A program made the translations under genes and the position numbers. From NCBI GenBank assembly GCA_029204225.1, contig CM055108.1, positions 25,677,803-25,741,802 of the forward strand: 64,000 nt of DNA, written 5' to 3'. The DNA is from Diphasiastrum complanatum (Eukaryota > Streptophyta > Lycopodiopsida > Lycopodiales > Lycopodiaceae). Below, piece after piece: positions 1 to 12,120 of this stretch. Within the stretch, counting starts at the first letter, position 1; the number at the start of each line of letters is the position of its first letter. The notes under the pieces were generated by a model that made no database searches, was not told the origin of the DNA, and saw only the letters and a list, made by a program, of their open reading frames with translations.

Positions 1-1010
1 TGGAAGTGTCAAAATTAACATTGTTAGAATCATGTGCCTCTATCCTGCAAACAAAATTCAGTGTGCACTGATCATAACCTTAGTATAAAATCTAAGGCAA
101 CCAATTCACGAAACTTAACTTATCTACAAAACCCTCGACATCTTATCTAAGGCACTCCTAACCCCCTCAAATAAAGTCCTAGATGCTCCTACTACAGATC
201 TAGAATGCTTAGGCCTTTACTGGACCTAGCATCTCATTAATTGAACTCAACAAAAACCTTCAAGCCACAACCATCCAAAATGATGTGTTGAAGTCATTGA
301 AATCACCCCAGCGAATATGACAGACCTTTTGTTACATCTTTCAGCCCAAGGCTATGGAGGTCAAGAATATTCCAACCATGAAAGACGATCCAAACCTTTG
401 AAGCAAATAGCCAACATACACTGAGATTACTAGCTATTCATGTGTTGGGGATATTCCCAATACATTGTAAATAAATAAAATTGGAAAATAGAAATAGTGG
501 CGAGGGTCGTGGCATCCTGTGTGTATAAGCCCATGGCCCAATGAGCACGCAAGTCAAGTTGTAGATAGAATGAAGGACTTGGGCCTTTTTGTAGATAAAA
601 TAAAACTTGAGTTCACAATGCCAAGTTTATTAACTTAGTGTCGAACTTTCTAAGTTGGGTCCAATTTGTGACTCACATGAATCATGTGGATTCCAATGTA
701 CTTTTTTAGGACCCTTGAATTAGTGGGTCCAAGATGAATGGTCAAGATTAGTGTACATATTTTTAGAAGTAGCCGATAGGAGTTTGGGACAAGGCACTTC
801 CCATTGATAAAAAGGCACCTCTTGTACCATATTGGCATGCTTAATGAGAAGGAGGAGACTCTACTATTTCAGAGAGCCAAAGCATCCTCACTTGCTAAGC
901 CCTCATGCTAATGCTATTGTTGTGTTTTCCATTTGCTTTCCATTTCTTTGTTATTGTTTTAGTAGTTATGTTTTTTCCATTAGCATGCATCTTGAGCATT
1001 TGAGCTAAAC
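1..1010. other. AT-rich intergenic DNA, no gene recognised
   Basis: I see no conserved domain, splice structure, RNA gene or repeat array here. The only open frame of note (650-838, minus) is short and has no recognisable motif. The text is AT-rich with ordinary plant intergenic composition. Confidence 0.5.
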
Positions 1011-1013
1011 TCC

Positions 1014-1018
<5 letters not shown>

Positions 1019-1082
<64 letters not shown>
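1019..1082. repeat. (CT)32 microsatellite
   Basis: An uninterrupted CT dinucleotide run. The open frame across its complement reads Arg-Glu repeats and is an artefact of the repeat. CT/GA tracts are common in plant 5' regions, but no gene follows closely here. Confidence 0.98.
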
Positions 1083-1085
<3 letters not shown>

Positions 1086-1160
1086 CATTCACCCAAAATA
1101 ATGTTGAGTGCTAGTTTAGTGGAGTAGAGTTAGTGGGGATAGTGAGGTGCGCTTTTTTGG

Positions 1161-1290
1161 TGAGCTTTCTACGACGAGCTTTTTTTGAGCGAGCTTTATT
1201 CAGGCGAGCTTTCTTATGAATGTATCCAAGAATTGTGGAATGCCCAAGAATTCATCCACGAATTTATCATTAGCTTTATATAGGTGAGCT
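1161..1290 (+). repeat. imperfect GAGCTTT interspersed repeat
   Basis: The heptamer GAGCTTT, usually preceded by G or GC, recurs at about 1162, 1176, 1190 and 1206, with a related GAGCTTA near 1286. Spacing is 13-16 bp for the first four. It looks like a short decayed tandem repeat next to the CT tract. Confidence 0.55.
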
Positions 1291-1299
1291 TATTTGAGA

Positions 1300-2416
1300 A
1301 TATAAGGGTTCATAGTTACAATTTTTACTTTTCATACTTACAATTTTCATAGTAGTTTTGGCACCCAAGTACCATAATTGTTTATTAATTTTGAGATTAG
1401 CAAAAATGTATTAATTTTTATAAAGATTCTCTTTTTTTTACTGACAATAGCAAAGTTGTATACATTTAACTGAGTCAAAGAGTCAATTATATCATATAGT
1501 AATGTTGACTCTCCATCATTTTGTTTCAATGCTGAATTATGTAGAAAGTTCAGGGAGAGGCATTAATTTCAGAGAGCATGGAGAGCAAACAAGAAGAAAA
1601 AAAAAAAACTCCAAACAAAAAAGAGTTCCTATATTGATTCGAACACTAAGCAAGCCCACCTTAGAAATGCTGAAAGGAGCTAGCTTGCATAGTTTTCAAG
1701 CTCCTGTAGAAAGATGTTGTGCATGTCTTGGTCCGACTCAATGCACGCACAAGGTCTTCTTGCCTTTCTGGCCTCTCGCGCCATGTTACCGGTTCCCGCA
1801 AACAAGTCAATCACAACATTACTGGTGGACGAGAACACCTCCAATAAAAACCTTATGGGTGCAAAGCAGGAATCGATTTAATGCATAAACATGAATCAGA
1901 TAGCAAATCATACTTGACCAAAACTAAGTACCGCTCTAATCGCATGTACATGTGAAAGTCTAAAAATCGCTTTGCGGCGACCACGAAACACCGAATTATC
2001 AAGTTGTGAGATGGTTCCAGAGTTCAGATCCATCTACATTAGTTGATCATGGATTGCTCAAATCATACTAGCAGCTCAAGGTATTCTAACTTACAATAGA
2101 ATCTTTTTATCCTTGTAGTCTTTATGAACAAAATCTTCAATAATTTGTACTGGTGACCATTCTTCACTAGTAGTTCTACTTCACCTATTGCATTGTTTTA
2201 CACACGACTTTAGTATTATTGGCATGTCTGGCTTGATGACATACACCGTACACATTACATTTTTTGATATCAAAAGGTTGTTATGAATATCAGCAATAGT
2301 TTCTCTGTACTATGCCTTGTTGTGAGGCCTTTTTTAATAACGTTTGGACCATAATCCTATAAATTTTATGTGGACCTAGCTAGACTAGATGGATCCAACT
2401 AATTGATCATTCACAT
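1300..2416. other. no supported gene; one unrecognised open frame
   Basis: A 128-codon open frame lies at 1502-1888 (plus). Its translation is Cys- and aromatic-rich in its second half (ERCCACLGP, HYWWTRTPP) but matches no family I know and has no splice or promoter context. I do not call it a gene. The rest of the stretch is AT-rich and featureless. Confidence 0.4.
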
Positions 2417-2483
2417 ATGGCTCTCCATAATTTTAGCCCCCTGTGGGTGCTGAAATGTTGTAGGCACCTGCTAGGTGCCTGCT

Positions 2484-2660
2484 CAGTCGCACCCCAGGGC
2501 CCAGCTCACTGGCCCACGCACGCCCTCAGCTCCACGGCTGCCTGCCTGCGCCCGCCCGCTCTCCTTCCGGCTGCCTGCCTGCGCCCGCTTGCCTGCCTGC
2601 TCATCATCTGCTCCGGCTGCCTGCAGCAGTCCGCCTCCCACGCAGTCCACAGTTGGGCTT
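2484..2660. repeat. GC-rich minisatellite with CTGCCTGC units
   Basis: A sharply GC-rich island in AT-rich DNA. A unit of about 33 bp beginning GGCTGCCTGCCTGCGCCCGC occurs at about 2537 and again near 2570, and shorter CTGCCTGC blocks follow to 2630. Open frames through it on both strands are Pro/Ala/Arg-rich and follow from composition, not coding. Confidence 0.7.
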
Positions 2661-2904
2661 ATTGAGTGGGAGGCTCTCCCTAATTTTGAAAGGACGGTCT
2701 CCATAAAATAGAGGACCGTCCTTATGTTCATCTCTGCTGATACTGATGTACAGAAGAGGATACACAACAGAGACACAATTTGAAACAGAGACTAAGAGAG
2801 AGAGTGAGAGAGTATAATGAGGAGAAAAAGAGAAGCACAATGAGAAGAAGAAGAGAAGTACGTTGAGGAAGATTAAGGAAGAAAGGAATGTAGGTTCACG
2901 TTGG

Positions 2905-3026
<122 letters not shown>

Positions 3027-3143
3027 AGGGCCAAGGCTCCAATTCCTTTTTTCTACTTATGGTTTTAGCATTGTTTTACTTTGGGGAAACACATACCTGA
3101 TTGTTAGACTTTCGAGGTTGATCTTCGAGAAGACAAGGAAGAG

Positions 3144-3374
3144 ATGGAGGGCGAGGATATCATAAGGCAATGGAGGATTCAATGTGCAAATGCCACATTA
3201 CCATCTCAAGAAGCCGTGTTGCATAGGTTTTATAATGAAGAAGTGCATGAGAGAGCTATTCATGATTGGAAATATGTCGATGGCCATGTCACAGTTCCTT
3301 TTTCGAGAGCGACTAACTCGGTGATTTTGCATGGTGAAGGTATGGATTTTATCCTAGTAGGTCCTTTGAGTTGA
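3144..3374 (+). CDS. hypothetical 76-residue frame upstream of the MULE
   Basis: Starts MEGEDIIRQWRIQ and ends FILVGPLS. Composition is ordinary for a soluble acidic protein (IHDWKYVDGHVTVPF), which looks coding rather than random. I recognise no domain. It lies 1.2 kb upstream of the first MULE exon and is on the same strand, so it could be a 5' exon of that element or a separate remnant. The upstream (GA)n tract would sit in its leader. I see no promoter. Confidence 0.3.
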   Translation: MEGEDIIRQWRIQCANATLPSQEAVLHRFYNEEVHERAIHDWKYVDGHVTVPFSRATNSVILHGEGMDFILVGPLS

Positions 3375-4560
3375 TAAATCAAGAGCATAAGTGTTAGTGA
3401 CTTAGTGGTTGCCTATTGAGAATAGTGGCCTCTCCATGTGTCCTGGCATTCACTTGAACACTCTTAGTTGCTCTTAGTTTTTACACTCTTAGTTCTCGAT
3501 TCTGAAAGTCATTGTTATTGAAAATTTCACATGTGATTTATTATATTGTTTTCTTAAAAAATAAGCCCATACGTTGGCATGGCCATTTGAGCTTGATTTT
3601 GGCCTTTTGACTATTACAAACACTTCTATTTACCCTATCATATATATTAAATTAAGTTTCTTCACTCATATTACGGGATCAAACATACCTATTACACGAA
3701 ATGCTCCGAATCCGAAACATAGTGCTCTTGAAAGAAATAAATGCAATAGACCACTTTAGCTATACTTTATGTATTTTCATGTGCAATTTCTTAAAGTTAT
3801 GCTCAAAATTGGATGTCTAGACTTTCAAGTATCTGGTTAGCTTTGACAATTTAAAATTATTTTGCTCTTATTTTGTTTTTGCTCAAATAAGACGCTATTT
3901 GTGTTGGCATGCATACGCTTGTTTACGATTTAAGCCTTGTATGATTCTAAGTGCAAAATCGAGAGAATATGATAGAGGCACCATTTTCTCCACCAAAAAT
4001 GGTCTTGTGCCTCAACACCCCACTATACCACAGTGTTAATTTTTGAGTGATGCTTAATGCACCAGCAATATTAGACCTAACCTAACTTTGTAGGCCTTGG
4101 AAAACGTGATCCATAGCCACTTTGGTTAAAACTCCATTTGCCATCCTCAAAAGGTTTGGATCCATCAATTGCCTCCGATTAGTTTGAGACAAATTCGCCT
4201 CACCATGTTTGATGACTAATGGCTCAATAAAGAAATCCTCAAATGTACCGGTGGGAAGATGTGAACTGGAAATGCCATCCTAGAATTTAAAAAACCAAAG
4301 GGCCACATTTCGGTTCAGGGTTTAGGGTTTTAGGGACTGAATTCTGCTCGATTTAGGGTTACTTTGGCAGAAGTTTTGCTCTTCTCCCTAAACTATGAAT
4401 GGCTCTAGCAACTAGAGTGCATTGTTTATCATAGTTTATTCAATGCATTTGCTCAGTTTACATCAAGTTGTATCATTTATTTATTTTATTGTTATGTAAT
4501 CTCTTTATCAATGGATTGTTGGCAAGGTAGAGGAGAACTTGTCATATTCTATATTACGAG
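3375..4560. other. intergenic, no gene seen
   Basis: AT-rich sequence without a domain hit by eye. A short cluster of TTTAGGG-like words lies at about 4318-4365 (GTTTAGGGTTTTAGGG and a single later copy), a minor interstitial telomere-like motif. The frame at 3574-3759 is unsupported. Confidence 0.45.
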
Positions 4561-4563
4561 CTA

Positions 4564-7500
4564 ATGTTTTACCTTCTTATGTTTTTGTATAATAACATTA
4601 TTTTTTTGCCAGAAGACATCTCAAGAAATTTTCTAGTCAGAGAGAACTCGCATCATATTTCCAACAACATTGATAGCACGCTATTGTTATCTGAAAGTAC
4701 ATCGAGGTCTACTTCTTGCGGAGGTAATTTTACTCCATCCAAGGTCACTCGTTATTGAATTTTTTGTGTTTAGCGTTTAATTTTATTGATTTGGAATTTG
4801 ATTTTGTTTTTACATTAACTACAATGTGCAGGATCTAGCGCCAAAAGCCTCCGTTCCAATTTGTGCAAGAACCACCTATTGGCACGTTCTGCTCAACACA
4901 ATTGGAGTGGAAAAAATTGACAACAAGAAATCGCGAGGGGAGTACAATGGAGTTTGAAGTTACCTATATCCCGTTCTCATGAGTTCAAGATTTTATTGAG
5001 GGCGAAGGAAAAAATGACAATGCACCTACAAACTTCACAAAGAGACGACAAAAAGTGAATACTCCAGGAAATCTAAAACATCCTTTGGCAGAAAGCTTCT
5101 TGAAGCGTTCATGGTTTGTCCTGTAACTATCTTTATTGTCACTTCCAATCACGCTGCCAGTGCACAAAAAGTAAATAGTATCTTAAATATGATTGTCTGT
5201 GCAAACTAATTTAAAATTGGATTTAACATTTCAGGTATTGGTGCTCGTTTGGACCTGGTGATCATAGAAATGTGGAGCCTCAATTGGAAGACATATCATT
5301 AAGACCCAAGCATGGCCAAGGATGTAGACGGAGTTTGATTGGTAGAGGTGAGAGCTTGTCAAGAGGTTGCCAATGTAACTTCTCGATCAAGCAACTGTAT
5401 TTATGGCCAGATGTAGCTGAGGTTTGCTTCTATGAAAGACGCCATGTGGATAAAAATGGAAATCCATGTCATGGTACATTTGACATATGCTCGCAAGTTT
5501 CTAGGGCCCAATTTGCTCGCAAGCTGTCAAAGGAGAAGAAAAGATGGCTGCTATGTAGGCTTTATGAAAAGGCCACCCCAGACTAGGTGATGAATGAGCA
5601 TAAAGCAATGCTTGCTAGCAAGAGGAATTCTGATGTAGACTATACTCCATGTAGAGATGATTTTTTGACCAAACAAGATATATTGAACTTTTATGCAAGG
5701 TTGTCAAAGGAAACATTTCAGCTACATGAAGATGATGCACGAAGTGTGCACTTGTGGACAATGCAAAATCAGAAAAAAGTTTTTTTTAACCAAATCTTCA
5801 ATACAAAAGACAAATCTCTGTTTATTTTGGGTGTTCAAACTAAATTTCAAACAGAGAGGATGTTGTTGCTTGGTCACAATAGCATTCTAGCCATGGATGC
5901 CACATTTGGAACTAATAGATTCAAGGTAATAAATGCAAAAATTGCAATTTGCTTTTCTTTGCATGTAGTTTATCTTTTTTAAATTCTCAAATTGAATGTG
6001 ATGTTTGCAGTATCAGCTCTTCACAATATTGGCATTCGACACATTCCAAAATGGTGTACCAGTGGCATGGGTACTCACCAGCAGTTCAAAGGCCGAAGAC
6101 ATCATCCCTTGGTTACAGAAACTGAAGGACAAGATGCGTGAGTTGAATGTGAGCTGGCAGCCAAATGGATTTATGGTGGATGATGCTGACTGCGAAATAA
6201 ATGCGTTAAGATAAAAAAATTGTTTAGCGATATGTCTATGTAAAAGTTGGTGTTCATGCTTTTGTTTGTTTTTCTGTTTTTAGAACGTGTATTTTGTTTT
6301 GTAGATGCGTATTTCAATGCCACATCTTCTTGTGTCTTTGGCATGTTCGAAGATGTTGGTTGAAGCATCTAATGCGCAAAGTATGCAATTGGGAAAAGAG
6401 AATAAAAATGTTCAAAATGTTAGGAGAAATTATGTACATCGGGGGTAATGGCAAATCTTCAAGGGATGAAAACATAGAACATGGACGAAAACTTCTCAAC
6501 TTCTTCATGGACACCTTCAAAGAAGAAGAGATCTTTATGAAATACTTCAAAGATACGTGGCTATCAAAAATTGGTGCGTATTGTATATTCAAGTCTATTT
6601 CGCAATTTTTTTTGGTGTCACAAAAAGCAATTAAGCATAAATTCATCTAACTTTTTGAATGTTTCAGATATGTGGATAAAAGCAACAAGGATTATGCCTT
6701 TATCAAACCAGACACAAATGGTGCCATTGAAGCTTTTCATGCCAATTTGAAGGGTCGTCACCTGCTCACGAAAAAAGCAATGAGAAACAGGCGGGTCGAC
6801 TGGTAATTGCATGTATTGTTGACCGATGTGGAAAACCATTATGCATACCTAGACTTTTGTAAAACTTATGGTTTTATCAAAAACAACACAAAGGAGAGGT
6901 TAGTGGAACATGCTTTGATTCAAGCACGTAAAATTCCAGATTCCCATGTGTCCCTTTCATCCGATCCAATATTCCTTCGATTGTCATTAGCATGTCTGAT
7001 TCCAATAAATTGCATTCAGTATTCAATGCAGCTTCAGAATGGGCTTGCTGCACATGCGAGTGGGCCCAAAAAGGTGCATTCTCTGGCTGCATAAGAACAC
7101 ATAAGTCTAAACAGACAAATCCCATAGCTTTATTAGTATATTTTACATAGTTATCAATTAGAAGATATAAAAAAATACATGAATTAATACACACATTAAA
7201 GGAGTTTACACATTACCAAATAGCCTCAAAAAGTAGGCTGAATCTTGATAGCTGCCTTTTTATGCTAAGTCCCTCTGCAAACTAGTTTGGATGACATTAG
7301 GAGATGAAGGGTGTGTATTTGCTGTGTTTGGAGAAGCTTAGTTGTATAAGTGTATGCATGTTGTTGTGAAAGTCCAAAAGATATAATTTTTATAAGTTGT
7401 ACTGCACCAAACTATAAGCTTCCATTTGGTTATTGTGAAGAGTATAGTGCTAGAAGAGTTTATAACTCACAAGCTAGATGATTGCCATGGTTCAACAATG

Positions 7501-7984
7501 TAGCAGTTTGTAGTATTTTGTATGTGGAATCGCTCTTTAATTTCACAATCAATAGGGTGGTTTGCTTTCGATTTCCAGGTCTGTTGGTGTTGAGGTTTAA
7601 CGGGTGAAGTTGGCCTTGAGTTCGGGTCCAGTTTGATCTACGTTTCAAGGGTGGATATTTGAGACAATAGCTTGTCATTTACCATGCTCATGTTGGTTGT
7701 AAAATGTTAACGTGACTTTCCTTTTGCAGGACAAGTAGGTACAACCTGCGTTCAGTCTACAGAGATCCATGTGCAGTTCGCAGGAAAGCGTGGAAACAGT
7801 GAACGACCAAGATTTTGGTTCTGTAATGGAATGCTCAAATACTGATCTGGTTCAGCCTGAGGTTTTAGTTGTCGAACCTTCTCGGCTACAAGCACCGGCA
7901 GCATCCGTGACGGGGATCAGGATGTCACCGAGAGCGGCAAAGAGCCATGAAAACATCACAAGGCCTCTTCGTATGGGAAGGTAA
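4564..7984 (+). pseudogene. MULE (Mutator-like) transposase, multi-exon, inactivated
   Basis: A Mutator-superfamily transposase in about seven exons, which would cut and paste a DNA transposon. Exons seen: 4564-4731, about 4832-5113, 5235-5925, 6011-6210, 6305-6573, 6668-7094 and possibly 7769-7984. A Cys/His zinc-binding segment (GCQCNFSIKQ and RHVDKNGNPCHG) precedes the catalytic domain. MULE signatures follow in order: LAMDATFGTN (first D), GFMVDDADCE (second D), FLCLWHVRRCW, and GAIEAFHANLKGR (E). Lesions: TGA at 4980-4982, TAG at 5584-5586, a donor changed from GT to AT at 6211, a one-base loss near 6705, and TAA at 6804-6806. The C-terminal zinc finger is not recognisable. The terminal inverted repeats were not found. 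Confidence 0.85.
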
Positions 7985-8129
7985 TACATAATGCTTCTTG
8001 GTTTCCAAGGGGAGGCTCGAACCTAAGACCAAAGAAACTTTGGATGTCAAGCTAACCAACTAAGCCAACCCCGTTGGTTGGTAATACATAATGACATTTT
8101 GCAAGACGTAATAGCCTCGTTCCGTGTGC

Positions 8130-8385
8130 GGAAGAGAACCCCTTGGCCCAGGTGCCCCCGCCCGTGTCAGCTGCGTAGTGCCCGTAAAAAATCAGCGGGT
8201 GCCTGATTTTGTCCGGCGGTGCCAGGGCGGGTCGCGGGCGGGCACGGGGCGGCGCCGGACACCGGGCAGGCCAGCAACAGCAGGCCGGCGCGCCCGGGCA
8301 GGGGGCCAGGTGGCGCCAGCACTCTCCTGGGAGCTGGGGTGGCACCGGGCAGTGGTAGTGGCGCCGGGCAACGTGCCTCTCACAC
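8130..8385. other. isolated GC-rich segment
   Basis: A GC-rich block (GGGCGGGTCGCGGGC type words) in AT-rich surroundings, between the MULE end and the next gene. Open frames on both strands are Arg/Pro/Gly-rich and overlap each other, as expected from composition alone. It ends in a (CA)n tract at about 8380-8392. It could be a captured CpG-rich fragment or part of a non-coding insertion. Confidence 0.5.
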
Positions 8386-8390
8386 ACACA

Positions 8391-8499
8391 CATGTGAGAC
8401 ATTGGGGAGTTTGTCTATATATCCCCTCCCCATAGTCTCACATGAATGCTTATGGGACAAAGATTGGCTGCCTGGACACGTGGCGTCCGGGCAGCCAAT
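8391..8499. repeat. two consecutive hairpins followed by an A-rich tract
   Basis: Hairpin 1 pairs CATGTGAGAC at 8391-8400 with GTCTCACATG at 8435-8444; an inner GGGGAG/CTCCCC extends it. Hairpin 2 pairs 8463-8477 (ATTGGCTGCCTGGAC) with 8485-8499 (GTCCGGGCAGCCAAT), one mismatch, loop 7. An A-rich run follows at 8504-8521. The arrangement could be the fold-back end of a small insertion; no target duplication was identified. Confidence 0.7.
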
Positions 8500-8586
8500 T
8501 TTCAAAAAAAAGAAAAAAAAACTTGTGGTCAGGAGGGCACCAGGGCCAAAGGGCCACCCGTGCTCGCTAGATGCGAGGCCCCTCCA

Positions 8587-11474
8587 CCAATTCCTCTATG
8601 TAGACTGCTTGTCAATGAAGCCATAAGGATAACAAAGGAAAATGTCAACAGTATGGGCGTTCATTTCCAATTCAATGGATACTTGAGGGAGCTTGGCGCG
8701 TTCATGGTTTCCGTTAGAAGGCTAGATGAGCCGGAGATGATGGTTTCCGATCTGGATATTCAGCAGTGGGTCCCATTTGGAAGTCGGTCAACGATGAATT
8801 TGAGGAGGAAATCCGCGATAGCGAGGAATGGGGTCACCTCTCTGGGAGGAAATTTGTTGTTTGGGATGGCAACAACCGCTTGCTCGCTTGGATGAAAAAA
8901 ATCAAAGAAGGTACAATTTTAATGCAATTCTGTATTTGAATATTGTGCATGCCAATTCCTAAATTGATGTGCCTCGTTTGTGGTACTAGCGTTCTCGAAT
9001 GCGAAGGTAAAGCACATCCGAGTTGAGTCCACATTTTTAGAATTCGCTCTTACTCAAGAGGGGGAGCTTATTCTACCACTTGATGGGTTGAACAAGTTAT
9101 TGTCAAAGCTTGTGTTGCCATCGTGTTGCAATCCATAAAGTTCTATTCTAACGCATTACATCCTCATTTGTAGGTTGACCAAGATCCATGTGTCGCATAC
9201 CTTGGCACATGACATTTTTATGCTACAAAAGTTTGGATTGTTCGACAAGGAGACACTCCTTAAACACATGCCCCTGGAAGATCGTAGATGGATGGACATA
9301 GAGATGAACAAAGAAAAAAAATCACAACAGAAACCTCGGTACAATGTGCCCCTGATCATTTTGGCACAACTGATATTTAAGGTACTCTCCGAGCCACGTC
9401 CTATGCAACCTCCCATCGCATTGGATGAGTGTTAAGATCTTGTGTGCAGGAGGATTTTACACGGATGGTCACTGGGGCCATTTCAAAGATCAACAAGCAC
9501 TTGCCAATGATCGAGTACCGTATACAAGAGACTGCCGCGATACAGGTATGTGGTGTCTTCACATTGTAACTGAATAGTTGTCCCGCAATAGTATGTCACT
9601 AACATTCGTTGTTGTAGACGGTGGAGTCAACATTGAGAGACATGGCGTACAAGATGGCAGTTATTGCAAATCCAGCCAATGGCCCATGATTCTTTCATAT
9701 CTTGTTTAATATCGACTGGGATGCAAAGGGGCTTGTTGTCATAGAGAGGACAAATGCAAACTATTGCGTCGTCCACCAACGAGGTATATACTAACCCATA
9801 TCTGCATTATTCATGGATTTCTTAGCGCTGTCTTGTTGCTGACCAAAGAATTTCTATTTCACAGAAAAAAAAAGAGATTCTCGCGGTGCTCGCCAGTGAC
9901 AAGCAACAAAGAGAAACTATGGGTATGAGCCATGATAACAAGGGGTTTAGGTGCTACATGGCGAAAGAGACATACTGGTTCCAAATGGTGGAGATGGCCA
10001 AGTCGAGGGTCATCCAGCTGACATCCTTGGATGGAAATCCTCTTCCGGATGGCTATGTTGCGTATTTCAGCATACAACAACAACACCATCTCTCGCTGGC
10101 ATTCCCTAACTTGCAGAAGGACATGAAAAATGTGTGCTTGCCAGACAAACAACTAGAGATCGCGCTGTCCGCCAAAAGACTTGTATACAGGTCCCATGTT
10201 CTACTTGCTATGAGATATTTGATTTTTTGGTAACGTTAACGTGATATGCAATTTATAGTGTTGTTTTGTTCTCCATGCATGTGGCTAGTTTGTCTTGTTA
10301 AAGATAACATCATATCTGACATGCCCATGGAGGTCGCTAGCTGGTTGGATGATGACAGTCCTTAGAGCATGTACCCACAAGAATGGAAAGAGCTTGGCAT
10401 GACATCATGGGAGTGAAGAATGTGCCCATGGTGGTTGGATTACCCCCATAGGAACCATACGTCCCTCAGAGAAGACCTTGTTCACCGAAAGGCCGACTAC
10501 AATACAAGAGAAGAGGCTGCAGGACACACAAGATAACAATGTAGGCTCCTCCTCCAGGCACAAGAGCAGGCGCATACGAAGATCCGAGATCAGATCCAAG
10601 CGGGCACTGGACCTTGAGCAGTGTTTTGATAGAAGTGATACCATGTCTGATGAGCCGAGACACTCACCATCGACACGCAGTCAGGTAATAATGACAGGCC
10701 TACTTATGTTTTTTCCCCATCCTATTATGTATTTCACTCCCATTTGTTGTTTATATTTTGTTTTTTTGTTTGCACATGTATGCAGATACATGTACAAAGG
10801 TTTGTATTGTAATGGCCGACATCCGAAAGTTGGAAGGAAAAAAAATGCAGGGCCTCCAAGAAGCTCAAGTTGTTTTGTGCAGAGCATCACAATCCTGTAA
10901 ATACGATAGGAGGTAGCATGGTAGAAGTAGCGACAAGTTTTATTTGTGCCCACTTCCCCACCTCTCTTGGGGTGAAGGGCCACAAAGATGAGAGGACCAC
11001 GCCACATTGGAACAACTTCGATGAGAGGACAGTAGAGGCAGCATTCCAAGTTTCCGAGCATTACCTTGCGGACCTTGAAGGATGGATGGTTTGTATTTGT
11101 CTTCTTGAGCACTTCCCAAGCTGTCCACTTGATTGCCAAGGCACACGGTTTTTCATTGTATCGCTCATGGAATGTGATGGCAGAACTGGGATATGTTAGA
11201 GTTGACCCTTATGAGGAGGTAATACCTCAAATTTTTTTGTGGATTCTGCTAGTGTTGACAATAGTATCTCTCATAATTAACACGTGTCTATGCATAGGTC
11301 ACTTGTTTGCAGATGCCACTATATCATCGCATAGGTGTTGCCATCCCAACTTACGACCGAAGAGCCGAAAAGCGTGTATATATGTGGAAAGGCATTTTGC
11401 CACATAGACAATTTGAACAAAATTACATCCACATAATCAGTCAACCTTTGGAAATACCTTGTAGAGACAAATGA
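8587..11474 (+). pseudogene. multi-exon gene with ParB/sulfiredoxin-like motif, unrecognised family
   Basis: At least nine exons can be joined by GT/AG borders, for example 8587-8910, 8990 onward, 9174-9381, 9450-9545, 9618-9783, 9865-10190, to 10684, 10786 onward, to 11218, and 11298-11474 (TGA). Exon 1 ends in KFVVWDGNNRLLAWMKKI, close to the DGNHR core of ParB/sulfiredoxin-fold proteins, with N in place of H. A late exon reads FICAHFPTSLG then GWFVFVFLST, loosely like motif IV and a following strand of an N6/N4 DNA methyltransferase. Lesions: a frameshift near 8772, TGA in exon 5 near 9687, and a phase shift in a nine-A run at 9865. It lies just after the MULE on the same strand, so it may be its passenger. 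The functions are inference; exon coding and splicing are well supported. Confidence 0.55.
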
Positions 11475-12120
11475 TATTCAATTGAAATTGGCTCCTCGTG
11501 AACTCGCTACCTCCACGTGAGCAAAGACTAATCAGAAAGTTAAACTTTATCCAATAAATCCCATGAACATGATTGTCATCATATATAGGGGTAGTTGTAT
11601 ATTGCACTTATAGATATGAGCTTTCTCCATCTCTTGCCATTTAACACCTACACGTAGCATGAGTAGATTCTTTGAGCAATCCTTGGTAATTCTCATTATA
11701 TGGTGTTTATGCTTGAATATTTATTGTTTCATCTACAATGTTTCATGTTTTTTAGGTAATTTCATGGTTTTGTCAAAGTTGTGGTTGATTAATCTTATGG
11801 TGGCTCATTTAGTTTTTTATAGTTTTTAAATTCTTCCACAAGCAATGTATAATTTAACCCTCCAAAATAGTGGACTAAACTTTAAAATCCCCAAACCCAA
11901 ACCCACGTTCTGGAACCGACAACAATGGTTATGGCAACAATTGGATCTAACCGACTACCCAATAGTTGCTTAAAATCATTAGTGTATTACGGAGAGTTCA
12001 GGCGATCTGTCCAGCACCCAGCTCTGCAACACATCGTACTCACCCTTGGACTGTGTTTAATATTGTAGTTTCATGACCAAGTACACCCTTCAAGTGCCTC
12101 TATGAAATCTCTGTTTTTTT
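11475..12120. other. intergenic, no gene seen
   Basis: AT-rich, mostly closed in all frames, with no domain or repeat recognised. It follows the stop of the multi-exon gene directly, so the first few hundred bases could be its 3' untranslated region. Confidence 0.4.

Noticed and set aside
895-1092. Arg-Glu repeat open frames over the CT/GA tracts (also 2863-3165)
   Set aside because: The amino-acid pattern is a direct product of the dinucleotide repeat; no flanking domain or gene structure supports coding.
1620-1650. tRNA-like T-arm (GATTCGAAC)
   Set aside because: No acceptor, D or anticodon stems can be placed around it.
2417-2840. Four overlapping open frames in the GC-rich minisatellite
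   Set aside because: Open on both strands because GC-rich DNA has few stops; residues are Pro/Ala/Arg/Cys only and no frame continues outside the island.
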